From Candolleomyces eurysporus (lineage: Eukaryota; Basidiomycota; Agaricomycetes; Agaricales; Psathyrellaceae): a DNA stretch of 64,000 nt. Location: assembly GCA_027579435.1 (NCBI GenBank), contig JANBPK010001040.1, positions 124,001 to 188,000 of the forward strand, read 5' to 3'. A program made the position numbers and the translations under genes. Below the pieces are notes generated by a model, which was given only the letters and a program-made list of their open reading frames with translations, was not told the origin of the DNA and did no database searches. Of this stretch, positions 23,227 to 35,033 are shown in pieces (the first letter of the stretch is position 1; each line of letters opens with the position of its first letter).

Positions 23227-23357
23227 GAGATCACTTCCTCGTAGAGTACACGGCAGAGCAGTAAGAAACCTAGCTATGTTAGGGGGTCAAATGCCTGCTA
23301 TTGATTCTCCGTAGATGCGAGAAGGTGATCGTCTACTGCCTGTGCCAGTCGACCCTC
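23227..23357 (+). repeat. dispersed direct repeat, copy B
   Basis: Same block order as 19721-19845: GAGATCACT, CTAGCTATGTTAG, GGGTCAAATG, GATGCGAGAAGGTGATCG and a closing CGACCCTC. Divergence between copies is visible throughout, so the repeat is not recent. Confidence 0.6.
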
Positions 23358-24361
23358 CCGCTCCATCCGCCGGAAAGATTTAACGGGAGACCAGAGACCA
23401 GAGAACACTGCACAGATCCTTACTTTAACAGAGACAAAGATGCTTGGGGATGCACCTGAGCAAGATAATACTTCCCATGAGTAAACGTACCCCAGCCAAG
23501 AAAGTTGCAGGTTGGAATGCTTTCTTTGCAAGGCGCCCGAGCCTCTTTCCTCAAAGCAGTATTGTTCGCCACTCGGGTCGTTCGTCAAAGGCGGCTTCAG
23601 CTTTGGGAACAGTGACCTTGGAGCCTAGTAGAGCAGACACGTGTGAGTAGGTAAGGAGGTAGTAACCGCCACCCAGTTCTCTGAGTATGAGATGGGTGGA
23701 ATAGATGCAAGACAATATAGGATAGCGAGCCGGAATCATGATCAGCCTATGTGGCTGGCCCAGAGGTGTCTTCAATTGCCTCGCATTGGAAGGCGAGAAT
23801 CGAGCCGATGGTTCACCTTCTCGGATCGCAGACTCGAGCATCTAAACTCGTCTAAGAAGGTGTTAATAATTCTTGAGAGAGCAATGGCACAAAGTCTATG
23901 GAAAAAGTGGAACCGAGTCGAGAATTAAAGTCGTTGAAGGCTTCGCGCTGCAAGGTTCGCAGAAGCGACAATGTAGACTTGTCGCTCAAGGTCCTAGTAG
24001 TAGAAGAAGCAGCTAGAGAAGCGAGAAAATAGGAGTATAGCTTGGTCGCACTCCAGGGGTTCGAGCTGACCGATGTCAGTTATAACATCGAGCGAAAATC
24101 AAGAAGGGAGCCTCAGCGAGGATTTGTTCACCCATGAGCAAAATGGGGCATCTTTGTGTGGCACTGTATACTCATGCCGAACCTCGCAAATAGCCGGGCA
24201 AGTGTGCACGGTCCAAGTCCAAGCACACCGTCCACCCCAGCAACCCCTCAACAGATTGCTACGTAGAATCATACCTACAATTCCCCTTCAGCGGTGGGTG
24301 TTTATATTCTGTCAGAGTGAAATCATTTGTAGCTTACGACTCCCTTCAGCCCATCGCGATT
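23358..24361. other. upstream region of intact LRR-like gene
   Basis: Several short open frames on both strands show no recognised motif. No tRNA, TE terminus or clear TATA box was found. Confidence 0.4.
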
Positions 24362-25471
24362 ATGTCGACGTCGATGCTACCACCTCCGGAACGGCCTAGA
24401 TACATCTCCATGGATCTTTATGACTGTTACGAGTCAGACGAATTGAACGAAATTTACAGCGAAGCTCGAAGCAGTATACGAGAGGCTGGAAATTCTCCCC
24501 GACATCTCCATATCCTCCATCCTGGGATAGTCTACCGACCCCAGGACGACGACTCGGATTCGGACTCATACCCCTGCTCAGACGGCGAAGACGCGCTCAC
24601 CGAACACCACTATGTGTCTCGACCGGGCCTTGTCGATTTCGTCGAGTCGACAAGAGGCTGGGAAGTGGTTGAAATCGATTTGCACGACTATCCTGGTTTT
24701 GCGCAGGATGTCTTTCACTGCGAACGGAACCAGCAGCCACTGAGGACGTGGACGCGGGTGTGGAGTCTTTCTTTGTTCAGCGATTGGCGCAATATGCCTC
24801 CTGAAGGCGAGGACTCGTTCGACTGTGGGGTACTTTGCATGACGCAGCAAAGTTTTCCGATGCTTCGAGTGGTCACTTTGGACCTCAAATGCTGCAGTCT
24901 GGATCGGTGGACGCTGCCTTGGGTCCAGCTCACTGAACTCACGCTCGGGATCTTGGCGGATTCGTTCTCGTGGTACCTGGAGGTTCTGGGCCAGTGTCGT
25001 GCTCTGAAGACTTTCCGCCTTATGGTTGGAGAGATTCAAAGGGATGGTGACGGCGAAAGTGGGAGAAGAGTTACGGTGCCTCAGTTGCGGGTTGTCTCCA
25101 TCGATGCTCGGGAAGGGTACTCGGACCTCGCCAAATCTTTCTTCGACAAGCTTCAGCTTCCGGAACTCGAGACGCTCGAAATCAAGGATCGCCAGTCGTT
25201 GTACTCCGACTATGAAGGCTCTGACTCCTTCATCGAGTCGCTGCGTGGGTGCTTTCGACGGTCGAGGTGCAGCGTTCGCTTTTTTTCCTTGAACGTTGAG
25301 AATATGAAGCTGAAGAAGGAAACAATCTGTCGCCTGTTGAAGTCGGTACCTTCACTTCGGTCTCTCCACCTGGCTGTAGATGTGACCGACGTCACCAGGA
25401 AGTATGTAAGGAGCCTTTGTATACCCGAACTTGCGGAGGTCACCGTAGATTCGCGTCGGAACGAGGAGTAG
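24362..25471 (+). CDS. LRR-like hypothetical protein, intact copy
   Basis: Single exon of 369 residues; the first ATG in frame is at 24362 (MSTSMLPPPERPRY). It has an acidic N-terminal third with PRHLHILHPGIV and a Ser/Asp-rich linker, then RPGLVDFVESTRGWEVVEI. The C-terminal half has repeated hydrophobic blocks (FPMLRVVTLDLK, LPELETLEIKD, VPSLRSLHLAVD) like irregular leucine-rich repeats of fungal F-box proteins. No F-box, signal peptide or transmembrane segment is seen. It is the unbroken reference for the gene at 20066-21209. Function unknown. It lies about 1 kb 5' of the Num1-type gene, an arrangement echoed by the fragment pair at 21.7-22.9 kb. Confidence 0.8.
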   Translation: MSTSMLPPPERPRYISMDLYDCYESDELNEIYSEARSSIREAGNSPRHLHILHPGIVYRPQDDDSDSDSYPCSDGEDALTEHHYVSRPGLVDFVESTRGWEVVEIDLHDYPGFAQDVFHCERNQQPLRTWTRVWSLSLFSDWRNMPPEGEDSFDCGVLCMTQQSFPMLRVVTLDLKCCSLDRWTLPWVQLTELTLGILADSFSWYLEVLGQCRALKTFRLMVGEIQRDGDGESGRRVTVPQLRVVSIDAREGYSDLAKSFFDKLQLPELETLEIKDRQSLYSDYEGSDSFIESLRGCFRRSRCSVRFFSLNVENMKLKKETICRLLKSVPSLRSLHLAVDVTDVTRKYVRSLCIPELAEVTVDSRRNEE

Positions 25472-26447
25472 GATGAGGGAGTTGATGGCGAGTCAGAATG
25501 TTCCACACCTTCGTTTTTTTTTTGATTTAATACCCCCAAATTTCATGTTGCCAGGATCTTGTAGTGTATAGCTTGAAAGGTTCGAGGTTCCGTCCGGACG
25601 ACTATTCGGCGCCCCGTACTGTAAACAGGAGCAAACAGCGTCGGGCCGACGAAACTAGGCTACTTCCTCGTCCTCGTCGCGTTTCTCCGATTCATTGCTT
25701 CAGAGAGCGCATAAATAGTGGAAGGGGACCGAATTCCTCTCCATCCTTCCTTTCCCTCCTTCCCCCACTCTCCCCACCGCTGTCCTGTTGCCCTCGATCA
25801 AAGTTCCGTTGATGCACACAGATAAGCGCCTGGTCAATGCACCGTCGGACGCGACTGCGCGCGATGACATGCCCGCTATTCTCTCCCCAAAGTTTATCAC
25901 TCTGCCGTTATTAGGGTGTATGCGCCGGAATGATGGATGAAAGCAGGGTAAATGGAAATGCAGGGTATTGACAGGTGCTTATTGAGCGTGATCGTGTGAA
26001 TTCATTTGCTGGTTGAACCGAGCGCGTTTTCGAGGCAGAACAGCCCTCGCCACCATTCTCTTCCCCTCCTCCTACTTCCTGCCCCCGTGGCTCGGAGAGC
26101 AGCGAGACCAGTCGACGACGGGCAGACGACGTGACCGGGAACAAAGAGCCTTTGCTTCTCCCCCTCTCTATCTTTATTCTTGCCTCGCTATCACAGCAGC
26201 AAGCTCTTTTAACTGCCTTGCCCTTCCTTTTCGTTCTTTTTCGATTCATTAATACTTTTAACTTTCTTCTCGTTTCCCTTCCCCCACCCGAGGAATCTGC
26301 AAGTCGGACCAGCCAGCCAAATCGCGCAGTACCGTCATCCAGATCTTTGACGTACACATTGTGGCACCACCCCCCCAGTTCCCCTTCCGCCAGCTACCGA
26401 CTCTAGTGGCCACTTCAGCGGTCCACACAGACGAAGAACCAGCAAAA
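25472..26447. other. promoter and pyrimidine-rich leader of Num1-type gene
   Basis: No gene is recognised. The last 400 bp before the ATG at 26448 are rich in C and T on the plus strand, a common feature of highly expressed fungal promoters and leaders. No clear TATA box was identified. Confidence 0.45.
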
Positions 26448-29400
26448 ATGAGCTCGGGGCTACTATCGACCCCCTTGGCTTCCTCCAGCAATCATAATGG
26501 CGCCGCCACCATCCCACCCCCCACTCCCGCCGAGCTCAAAGCCCACCTCCAGACCCTCCTAGAGGCCAAGGAGCGCCAGCTCTTGCAAGCGGGGACCCTC
26601 GGTCAGCGTGTCCTCGCGCAGCAAATGGAGCTTGAAGAGCGTATCCGCAAGATTCAGTCACTCACACCCGGACTCGAGGCCGAGGCCTATGGTTACGACC
26701 CCCAAGATGAAGACGTATACGGGGGAATTGCCAGCAATACCGGAAGACATGGCCTATCCGACGATGATTTGGTCGAAGGGGAGGCTTTGGACCAATACCG
26801 TGAGCTGGCACACGCCGTAGTTCAATGGGAGGAAGAGAACCGAACACTGAGCGGGGAGCTCGGTGCCTCGGTAGGGGCAAACATCAGCCTAACTGTAAGA
26901 GAATCGTTATCTTTCGTCTTGTTAGGACCCTTTTTCATAGATATTTGCTCCAACAGCAGACGAATGGCACATCGAGGCACACTCCAGCCGCTGACCACCC
27001 TCGCGACGAGATGCATGATCGCCCTAGCAAGGCAGGGACCTCGGCCGCTGCCCAGTCTCGCCGTGCAAAAAACGCGGCTCATAGGGCGGACGATGTTGGT
27101 ACGTGTTAGAACCCTTTTTTCGCTTCGTTTGATTCACTTTGGGATCTAGAATTTGCCTTTGAGATCGGCAGTGGTCTCCTGACCGAAGTCCGTCGTCTGC
27201 AGTCCCTCCTTGGTGAACGTGACAAAGCCATCCAAGATATGAAGGAGGAAAAAGATGACTTGGAGAAGACCCTAGAGAATCTGAGAACTGCACTCCGCCA
27301 GCAAGAACTGCAAGTCGGTACGTTTCGTTTTATTTCCTATTTACCTACAGCCTGAAACTAATCACGATTCATAGAAAAATACAAAGAAGAGAACTGGGAA
27401 ATGGAAGTCAAACTCCAAGATCTCAACAACGCGCTTGCCCTCCATCAAGAGAACCAAACCAAACTCGAACTCGAAGTCAAGAAACTCACCCGACACCTCA
27501 CTTCCACCCAATCCCAATCCGACCAATACAAAAGCGAGGCTGAGAAGCTGCAAACCCAACTCGACGAGCGTAAAGCTAAGCACGAAACCGATGTCGCTCA
27601 AGCCAGGAGACACGCTGCAGGACTCATGCGGGATAAGAGCGACCTGCAAACCACCATCGATAAAATGAAAGTCGAACAGGCCAAGTGGCAGTCGATGTAC
27701 GGCGGTGGCCTCGGCCGAGGGGGACGATATGGAAGTCCCTTGACCCCAGGTTCCGTGGGTACCCGCGAGGACGACGGCAAGGAGTTCGGATACCTCACCC
27801 CTGCGATGGCTGAAGACCACGAGAGTGATGTCTTCGGAACGACCGGTGGAGCTTCGAGGCGACGACCCGGCAATGCGGCTGGGTTAGACCCTGCTTTGTT
27901 CGATCAAGGGGATGGGGAGAACGAGGATGACGTTGACGAGCCGGATTCTCCGATGGCTTTGAGGAAACGTAACCAGTTCTTGGCGCCTAATCATCCCTCG
28001 AAGGAGATCGAGGCATTGCAGCAGAGGTTGGCCCATGCGCAGAGGCAGATTGGAACGCTCAGGGGTAGCCTCAACAGGGAGAAGATGGCGAGGATGCGGG
28101 CGGAAGGCAAGAAGGTTCCAGATAATGCCAAGTTTGACGACGATGGGAACCTTATCGAGAGTGGGGAGGGAGAGAAGCTGGATGGGGGTGACGATGACGA
28201 CTATGAGGACGTTCCCAGCAAGAAGAAGCCCGGAAAGGCAGCAACACCTCACCGTGTGGGTCGGGGCGGACGTGGAGGCAGAGGACAACGTGGAGGTCGT
28301 GGTGGAAGTGGCCGAGGCCTGTCCCTCATGCAACGGCTTGGGTTGGCATCTCAGCCTGCACCCGACGACGATGAAGACGATGTGCCACCTGTCCCCCAAG
28401 TTCCTCGCGACCTGCAGCAAACTCAGTCTGACGAAGAAGACGAAGAGTCGAGGTTCTTCAGCTCTTCTATGTCCCATGACCACTCGACGATGCACCTCTC
28501 GGATTTGGACCCTGTCTCCCAGTTGAGGGATGAGAAGGAACTCTCGGGCCTTGAAGGTTCGCCGTCCCTACGCAACTCGGTCGCATCCAATAGAACTTCC
28601 GTCGATGGTATGGATCCTGCCTTTGCCAATGTACTCAAACGTGTCCCTTCAAACTCTTCTACGCATGGCAGCCCGCTCAGGCACAGTCTTTTGCGCGGCA
28701 ACCGTATTCGTGGTGGAAGCATCCGTGGCTCGTACCGTTCCCGCGGCGGTGCCATGTTGAGGGATAATGCAGCGGCGTTGATGGGCAGAGAACGACCGAG
28801 CTCCATTGCTAGCGATGTGCAGCCTGAAGTCTTGGGCGAGGCGTTGGCAGGCGAGTTGGACGAGGGTGTGATCACGGGCGATTATAGTGCGAACAGGTCG
28901 TCTCTCTTGGTCGGGCTTGTGGATGAGGATAGCATTCTTGAGGAGGGCGAGGAAGAGCAGCAGCAGACACTCGAGAGGGTTGAGGAGAAGGTGTTGGCAG
29001 ACTTTGCGGTGCAGACGGGTGAAGATGAGGAGAAGCCGGTGTCGAGGGACTGGTCGATGCAGACTGAGATTGTTCCTGAGCCTGAGCCGAGGATTGTCAC
29101 TGTGGAGGTGGAGAAGGTCGTTCGTGTGGAAGTACCCGTGGAGGTGGAGAAGATCGTTGAGAGGGTCGTGGAGGTGCCCAAGGAGGTCAGGGTGGAGGTC
29201 GAGAAGCTTGTCGAGGTCCCTGTCGAGGTCGAGAAGATTGTCCGTGTGGAGGTGCCCGTGGAGAAGATTGTTCGCGTGGAGGTTCCTGTGGAGAAGATCG
29301 TCGAGGTTGAGAAGCTGGTGGAGGTCCCTGTGGAGAAGATCGTTGAGGTCGAGAAACTGGTGGAGGTTCCCGTCGAGAAGATTGTCGAGGTCGAGAAGGT

Positions 29401-32371
29401 CGTCGAGGTGCCTGTGGAGAGGATCGTCGAGAAGATTGTCGAGGTTGAGAAGATCGTTGAAGTGCCTGCACCAACCGGTAATGGCCATCCCTCCGCAGGG
29501 GCATACGCCGATCTTGTGGGACGCAGGACCACCCTCACTCAGCAAGACCTCGCTCGCAGCCGGGTATCATCAACATCAACTACCGTTGCACCGCGCACCT
29601 TCCTCGCCGCCCCCGGAGACGACTACTACGAAGAGGATGATGGCGAGGAGACCGAGACCGGCATCGACACCGACGCCGAGTACCATGACGCCCGCCAGAG
29701 CATTGCGATGTCCACACCCTCCGGGCAGTCGGTGGAAGACTTCCACTCGGTCCTCACTATCTCGGATAACGACTACTCGTCTGGCGAAGAGGACGATCGG
29801 GCGTTCGACGAGGATGAGACGGCAAGCATCAAGGCTTCCTCTTTTTCGCACCATCGTGGAGGTTCTTCCGTGTCCGTGGGCTCGTACTACGCCGAGATGG
29901 GCATGCCTCCGAGAGAGTTCGAGTCTGTTGGTGTGTCGGCCAACTTCGTTGAGCCTGCGCCTGAACCTGTCATCCAGATTGTGGAGGTGGAGAAGATCGT
30001 GGAGAAGATTGTGGAGAAGATTGTGGAAGTCGAGAAGAGGGTCGAGGTGCCTGTTGAGGTTGAGAGGATTGTGGAGGTTGAGAAGAGGGTTGAAGTACCC
30101 GTCGAGGTCGAGGTGGAGGTTGAGAAGATCGTCGAAGTCGAGAAGATTGTGGAGGTCGAAAAGGTCATTGAGAAGATCGTCGAGGTGGAGGTTGAGAAGG
30201 TCAAGGAGGTTGAGAAGATTGTCGAGAAGCTGGTTGAGGTCAAGGTACCCGTCGAGGTCAAGGTCCCTGTCGAGATCCGCGTCGAAGTGCCTGTGGAGGT
30301 TCCAGTCCAAAGGCCCAAGCCAGAGTCTCATGAAATTTCGATCCAGACAGATGTNCCCTCCCGCTGCCCCTCCCGCCCCCGTCTTTGTTGCACCCCCACC
30401 CCCTGCGTCCCCTGGCTTGTACCGTGCCGGGTCGACCTCCAAGCAGCAATTCCAGTTTGTCCTTCCTCCCCCTCCCTCGACGTCCCAGTCAGTACCCAAC
30501 ACTGCTGCCGTGGCTTCGTCGCCTTCGGCTTCGAGCGCTGGCCAAGGACCTCTCTCCAGCCTCTTCAGGGACTCTACCGGCGCGTTCGCCAGGTCCGCAA
30601 GGCTGTCTTCCTCCGACCGCAGGCAATCCATCGAGTCTATGTTGTCTTCGAGTGCTGGAGGTGATGATGTTGGTCTTCGCTCTCGCGTCCCTTCTGGATC
30701 AGCCATCGTCGACAAGACCAAGCCGCCCATGATGGTCCTTCCTCCTCCACCCAAGGCACCCCCTCCAGTTAGCAGCATGCCTCCTCCCAACTTCATTCCC
30801 GACCGTCGTCTTGGCTCCATGGACGGCCCACCACCCAGGCCCAGCTCGCCCCCGCCACCCGAACTCATCCAGCGTGCGGTTACGCCTACCTTGTTCGGCA
30901 GGAGTGGATATCGAACCCCTGGATCGAGTGTACCTCCTATGCAAGGTGGCTTGAAGCAGCCTCCTTCGACGAGCAGCTTCAGGTCAGCGCCTGGACATGC
31001 CACCATGCACCTCCCGTCGTTCAATGTTCGCGAGCAGCAGGAGCAGGAGAGGAGGGAGTACTCTGCAGCTTCCCTTTTCTCCGATCCCAGCGGCGGAATG
31101 GCATCACCGAGATCGTCCATGTCTTCTGACAGGCACATGTACACCCCTGGACGCACGCCTATCACGCCCGAGAAGGCGGCCGATATCACGCCCAAGGCTC
31201 ACCAGGTTCCTCAAGCAACAGATCCCGCTGTCATCCACTCCATTACCCAGACGATGATTGGAGAGTTCCTGTACAAGTACACCAGGAAGGCAATCGGGAA
31301 GGGCCACGGGCAGACGAGGCACAAGAGGTTCTTCTGGGTGCATCCGTATACCAAGACGCTCTATTGGAGTTCTGCGGATCCTGGCTCGTCGAATGTGTCG
31401 GAGTCAAGCGCCAAGAGTGCATACATTGAGGGAGTGAGGTCGGTTCTGGACCCTAACCCCATGCCTCCTGGTCTCTACCAGTACAGCGTGATTATCTCGA
31501 CTGCGAACAGGGAGATGAAGATTACGGCGCCAACGAAGGAAAGGCATGATATCTGGCTTGGAGTGAGTACACGCTTTTCCCTTTCTATTCGATGTGCTGA
31601 CGAGATGCGGTTTAGGCTCTCAAGTACCTCTTGTCGCGTCCTTCGCCACCTAACCTCACCTCCACCTCACCGTCAGCCCAGCCTCAGGAACATACCCCAA
31701 GCCGCGACTACATGACGGAGGATGAACATCGTAGCCCCAACCTCCTTGCTAGTCCGTCAAGCCAGCGCAGTGCTCGGCCTGCTCGCAACGGAGACAACTG
31801 GAATACAACCCCTCGCGGTCAACGCAGTCGCTCCCAGCTCTCCATCAACCGCTCCATTGGCAAACGCTCGGGAACGCCGGCCATTGAGTACCTCCGCTGG
31901 AATGGACCTGATAGCCCTTACAGCCCAACACGTTCCTTCGTCGACGTCCCAGGCGGGGAAGATAGCGAAGATCTGGATTTCGAGCTGCACGAAGACGAGG
32001 AGGAGGATGAAGGTTTCGAAGGTCTAGAGAACGTACGTGCTTGCTGCGATGGCCGACATACGGTTGGACACAGTGGAAGGCCAAATCATCATCATCATCA
32101 CCATCATCATCACCAACACCAGAGCACCCTCAGTGCCGGTCAGAATGGAGGCACGCTTAGAAGACAGAGCTCGGATACCCCTCACGCATATTCTGGGAAG
32201 GAGCACTTGGAAGTGGTGGAGCAGCCGAGGCCAGCTTCGCCTGCTTGGTCCTTCCGTTCGAGAACGGGCAGCACTCAGTCGCATGAAGGTGGTGGAGGCC
32301 TATTCTCGGGGAAGCTTCGATTTGGATCCAAGCGATCAGCGAAGTCGTCGTTGCAAACCCATGATACATAA
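26448..32371 (+). CDS. num1: Num1/ApsA-type cortical anchor with PH domain
   Basis: Five exons: 26448-26894, 26957-27098, 27150-27317, 27375-31562 and 31616-32371. Without the N at 30355 they total 5700 nt, 1899 residues. Layout: coiled coil at about 25-400; acidic and Arg/Gly-rich region near 545-565; a first VEVEK array at about 828-952 and a second at 1121-1229; a proline-rich stretch from about 1247; a PH domain at about 1532-1650 (MIGEFLYKYTRKAIGKG, RHKRFFWVHPYTKTLYWS); and a Ser-rich tail with a run of His. This order fits fungal Num1/ApsA/Mcp5 proteins, which sit at the plasma membrane through the PH domain and anchor dynein for nuclear positioning. The N shifts the frame after QTD; deleting it restores PPAAPPAPVF. 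Long minus-strand open frames here are composition shadows. Confidence 0.9.
29101..29473 (+). repeat. VEVEK coding array 1
   Basis: Degenerate DNA repeat of GAGGTGGAGAAG-like units encoding alternations of VEVEK, KIVEV and VEVPVEK with roughly 7- and 14-residue periods. It is probably an extended helix or coiled rod of the Num1-type protein. Confidence 0.85.
29980..30303 (+). repeat. VEVEK coding array 2
   Basis: Second array of the same kind, about 500 bp after the first and separated by an acidic, Ser-rich linker. Units again alternate EKIVE and VEVPVEV. Confidence 0.85.
30355..30355 (+). other. assembly N that breaks the Num1-type frame
   Basis: A single N lies inside exon 4. Reading with the N sends the frame into an unrelated Arg/Cys-rich tail. 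Reading without it continues into the proline-rich segment and PH domain, and total exon length becomes a multiple of three. Confidence 0.85.
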
Positions 32372-32827
32372 TAGAAATCCCCGCGCATTTCGTCTCGACG
32401 GACGCTTCTCCAGATGACCATATAGTATCGTATATTACATTTGTGTACTATCTCTTGTTCGCTGTTGGCTTTCCCTTGTTGATACACCTGCAAGTACTCT
32501 ATGTTAGTAGTTTCTTTTTCTTGTTTCTATGTTTTTCTGCCGTGGTTTGGGCTTTGCTATTGATTGATCGATCTACTACTCTCCTTTCACCTACTCGTTT
32601 GATATTAGCGTTTTTACTATACCATAGTCGTTCCTTATGTTTTCTTCTCTTTTTCGTTCTCGATTGTCCCTTATACACATTGTGCATTCATCACTCAGAA
32701 TATCACTCTCTTTAATACCATCTACTATTTCTCTCTCTCCCGTTTGGTTTGAATCTCAAGCAAGGAAGGAGACGATCTCCCTTTGCACATATGTACATAT
32801 TTGCTTTTGATAACAGCACATCCACCA
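32372..32827. other. convergent 3' region, T-rich
   Basis: This lies between the 3' ends of the Num1-type gene and the first F-box-like gene and should hold both terminators. It is T-rich on the plus strand. Part of it (about 32540-32610) repeats at about 34515-34590, the matching flank of the second F-box-like gene. Confidence 0.5.
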
Positions 32828-34188
32828 TTAAGGGTTGTTCATTGCTTCAAGAGTCTCGTCATCGGTATCGTCCCGTTGTAAGCTGCTTGTATCATCGTCT
32901 GAGTCCTCTGAGGGATAAGCAGCGTGAACCTCATCCATGTCAAGGTCTGTGTGACCAGTTCAGAGGTTTTGACTTTGGGTCTCGTGCCAGATGCTCAGAC
33001 GTACCAGCAACTTGAGCGTGGAAAACCACATCACTCCCAAGCACGTCGTCTAACCACCACTGTGAGGCAATGTTGGAGCCCCTGTGCTTGCGGTTGTTGA
33101 TGATACAATCTATGGTCCGCTCCGTTAAAAATTGGTATTGTATGTTGCTTTGCTTTTTAACAGCGGATTTCCAACCTGGCGTTCTACAAGGAATATCAGC
33201 CGAAGACCGACCGAAGTCATGATTAGGACATTGGAGGAACATACTCTGGGACTCGCTCTCCTGTTATGATCTGAATGCTGGCCCGGTCGGGACAAGATTT
33301 TATGATATCCGCCCACCACCCTACTTTCGGCGCATCGAACCGAAAATAAAAACTATCCACCATCCGGAAAATTTTCAGTGAAGGAAAGAGTAATGGGGGA
33401 CGAATTAGACCAGGTTGCGGTGTGTGTTGGTCGATGTAGAGCCACCCTCTGAGGATGTAAATCGACAAGCGCTGGAGCTTGGGCAGGGGCGGAATGAACA
33501 GCTCTTGGGGGATCATGTTCCACGGATTGAAGTATAAGGAAAAGACCTCCAACGTGTCTGCGCAAGCCTCCAAAAGCCTTCGCAAGGCGCTGTATGCGCG
33601 GTATACGAAGCCTTCGACTGAGAATTTGGGGTGGGTCAAGAGGTCTGAGAGGCTGGAGATTGTGATGCCCCCGAGATTCTTGCAAGCTGGGTCGTTCGTG
33701 ATGTCAGCGAGCTCAGCTTCGAGCTCTTCCCTGAGACTTTGCTCGTCTTGTTCGTGGTGCCTACTCGCCCCGTCGTCGTCCGACTCTACACCTGAAAAAT
33801 CGGCGGTATGCCACGAGCCATCGCTGTCAGTGCCATCCTCCCAGGGTCGATATGGAGTGTCTCCGGGAATACGTTCGGACACGAATGACTCGTCGGGGTA
33901 CGCTTCTGCGAAGAATGATGTAGGCAAGGTGATGCACAAGAATCGTGTCTTCAAAAAGTACCCGTTACCCTCCATCGAATTGGGGATTGATTTGGAGACT
34001 TGATCTTCCAGCTTCAGCAGCTGGGATAGGCTATCAACCTTGACAGCGTAGTAGAGATGGCTGCGCGATAGATGATGAATCTGTCGCGACACGAGGGAAA
34101 GGGAGCGAGCTGTGGATCCATCATCCAAGCACGCGATGTCAAGGATGTGAGCCCAAATTTCGGGCTGGAAGTTCTCGAGGGTGATCAT
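32828..34188 (-). CDS. F-box-like protein, tandem copy 1
   Basis: Three exons, 34188-33245, 33183-33005 and 32946-32828, total 1242 nt, 413 residues. The N-terminus MITLENFQPEIWAHILDIAC, followed by ARSLSLVSRQIHHLSR, fits a degenerate F-box of the Agaricomycete type. F-box proteins link substrates to Skp1-Cullin ubiquitin ligases, but Skp1 binding is not shown here. Next comes an acidic Ser/Asp stretch around residues 110-160 and leucine-rich segments (LPKLQRLSIYI, FPSLKIFRMVDS). The last exon is strongly acidic. All three junctions keep frame. It is a tandem duplicate, with flanks, of the gene at 35034-36358. Confidence 0.85.
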
Positions 34189-35033
34189 TTGGTGTCAGAA
34201 AAAGCAAGCCTAGGGGACCTGGCCGGGATTGGAGGGGCAGCGTAGATAAAAGTTTGATGGCTCGGACGAACCTCACGCCCAATTATAATCTCCGCGGCGG
34301 TGGGTTCGACTCACGATCCTCGCATATATTCTCTGAGNCAAACCTAGCCCCCGTTTGCTCAGCTGAGGCTTTTGTGATTTCAAGGTTAGCAAAACGATCC
34401 ACAGCTCTAACTCTTTTGTAGGCATATGGACCTACCTCCACTTGAACCTACAAATAGGAGCCTTTTTCNTTTTTTTTTTTGGTCTCTGTTATTCGCTGTG
34501 GCTTGTGCCAAGCTTGTGCTTTGTTATTTATTGATTGATCTACGACTCTCCTTCCACCTACTCGCTTGGCATTAGTCGTTTTGACCGTTCCATAGTCATT
34601 CTTTGTACTTCCTTCTTCTTTTGTTCTCGATTGTTCGTTACACACTGTGCATTCAAGTTCATCACTCAAAATATCACTCTTGATTGCCATCCACTATTTC
34701 TCGGCAAGAAGAAGTTGATCTCCCATCGCTGTTTTGCCTTCTCTACGAAATAAATCTGGGTCAAATGATACTCAAATTTGGAAGGGGCAGTTTCAAATCC
34801 CCTGGCATTTTGAAAGGCCCTCGATCAGTTTGTCTGTAACATATTCAGAGCTCGGAGAAAGCTCGACTTTTGACAATGGCTGAAATGAATGGCAAGATAT
34901 ACAAGCTTACCACAGAGACGTAGATAGTTCGTGGCTGCAGCCATCGCTGCGATTGCGACACCGTGTGACGTACAAGCCCGAGTGATAGTATCCACTTTTT
35001 AAGTACTAGCGTTATTACAGCGATGCTTGACAT
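34189..35033. other. spacer between tandem F-box-like genes
   Basis: It holds the promoter of copy 1 and the 3' side of copy 2. Two N bases (34338 and 34469) occur, the second inside a T run. Most of it aligns with the flanks of the other copy, so it belongs to the duplicated unit. A GGTTCGACTC box resembles a tRNA T-arm, but no full cloverleaf could be built. Confidence 0.5.

Noticed and set aside
28649..29545. Second long minus-strand open frame with HRDLHQLL-like repeats
   Set aside because: It is also the reverse complement of the first VEVEK array, without recognisable domain or splice structure.
29576..31195. Long minus-strand open frame of 539 codons opposite the Num1-type gene
   Set aside because: It is rich in Leu/Asp/Asn runs that mirror the VEVEK arrays on the other strand, and it also crosses the N. 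A composition shadow explains it.
34290..34330. tRNA-like GGTTCGACTC box, also near 36450
   Set aside because: It resembles a T-arm, but the acceptor and T-stems do not pair and no D-arm is found. At most a tRNA-derived relic.
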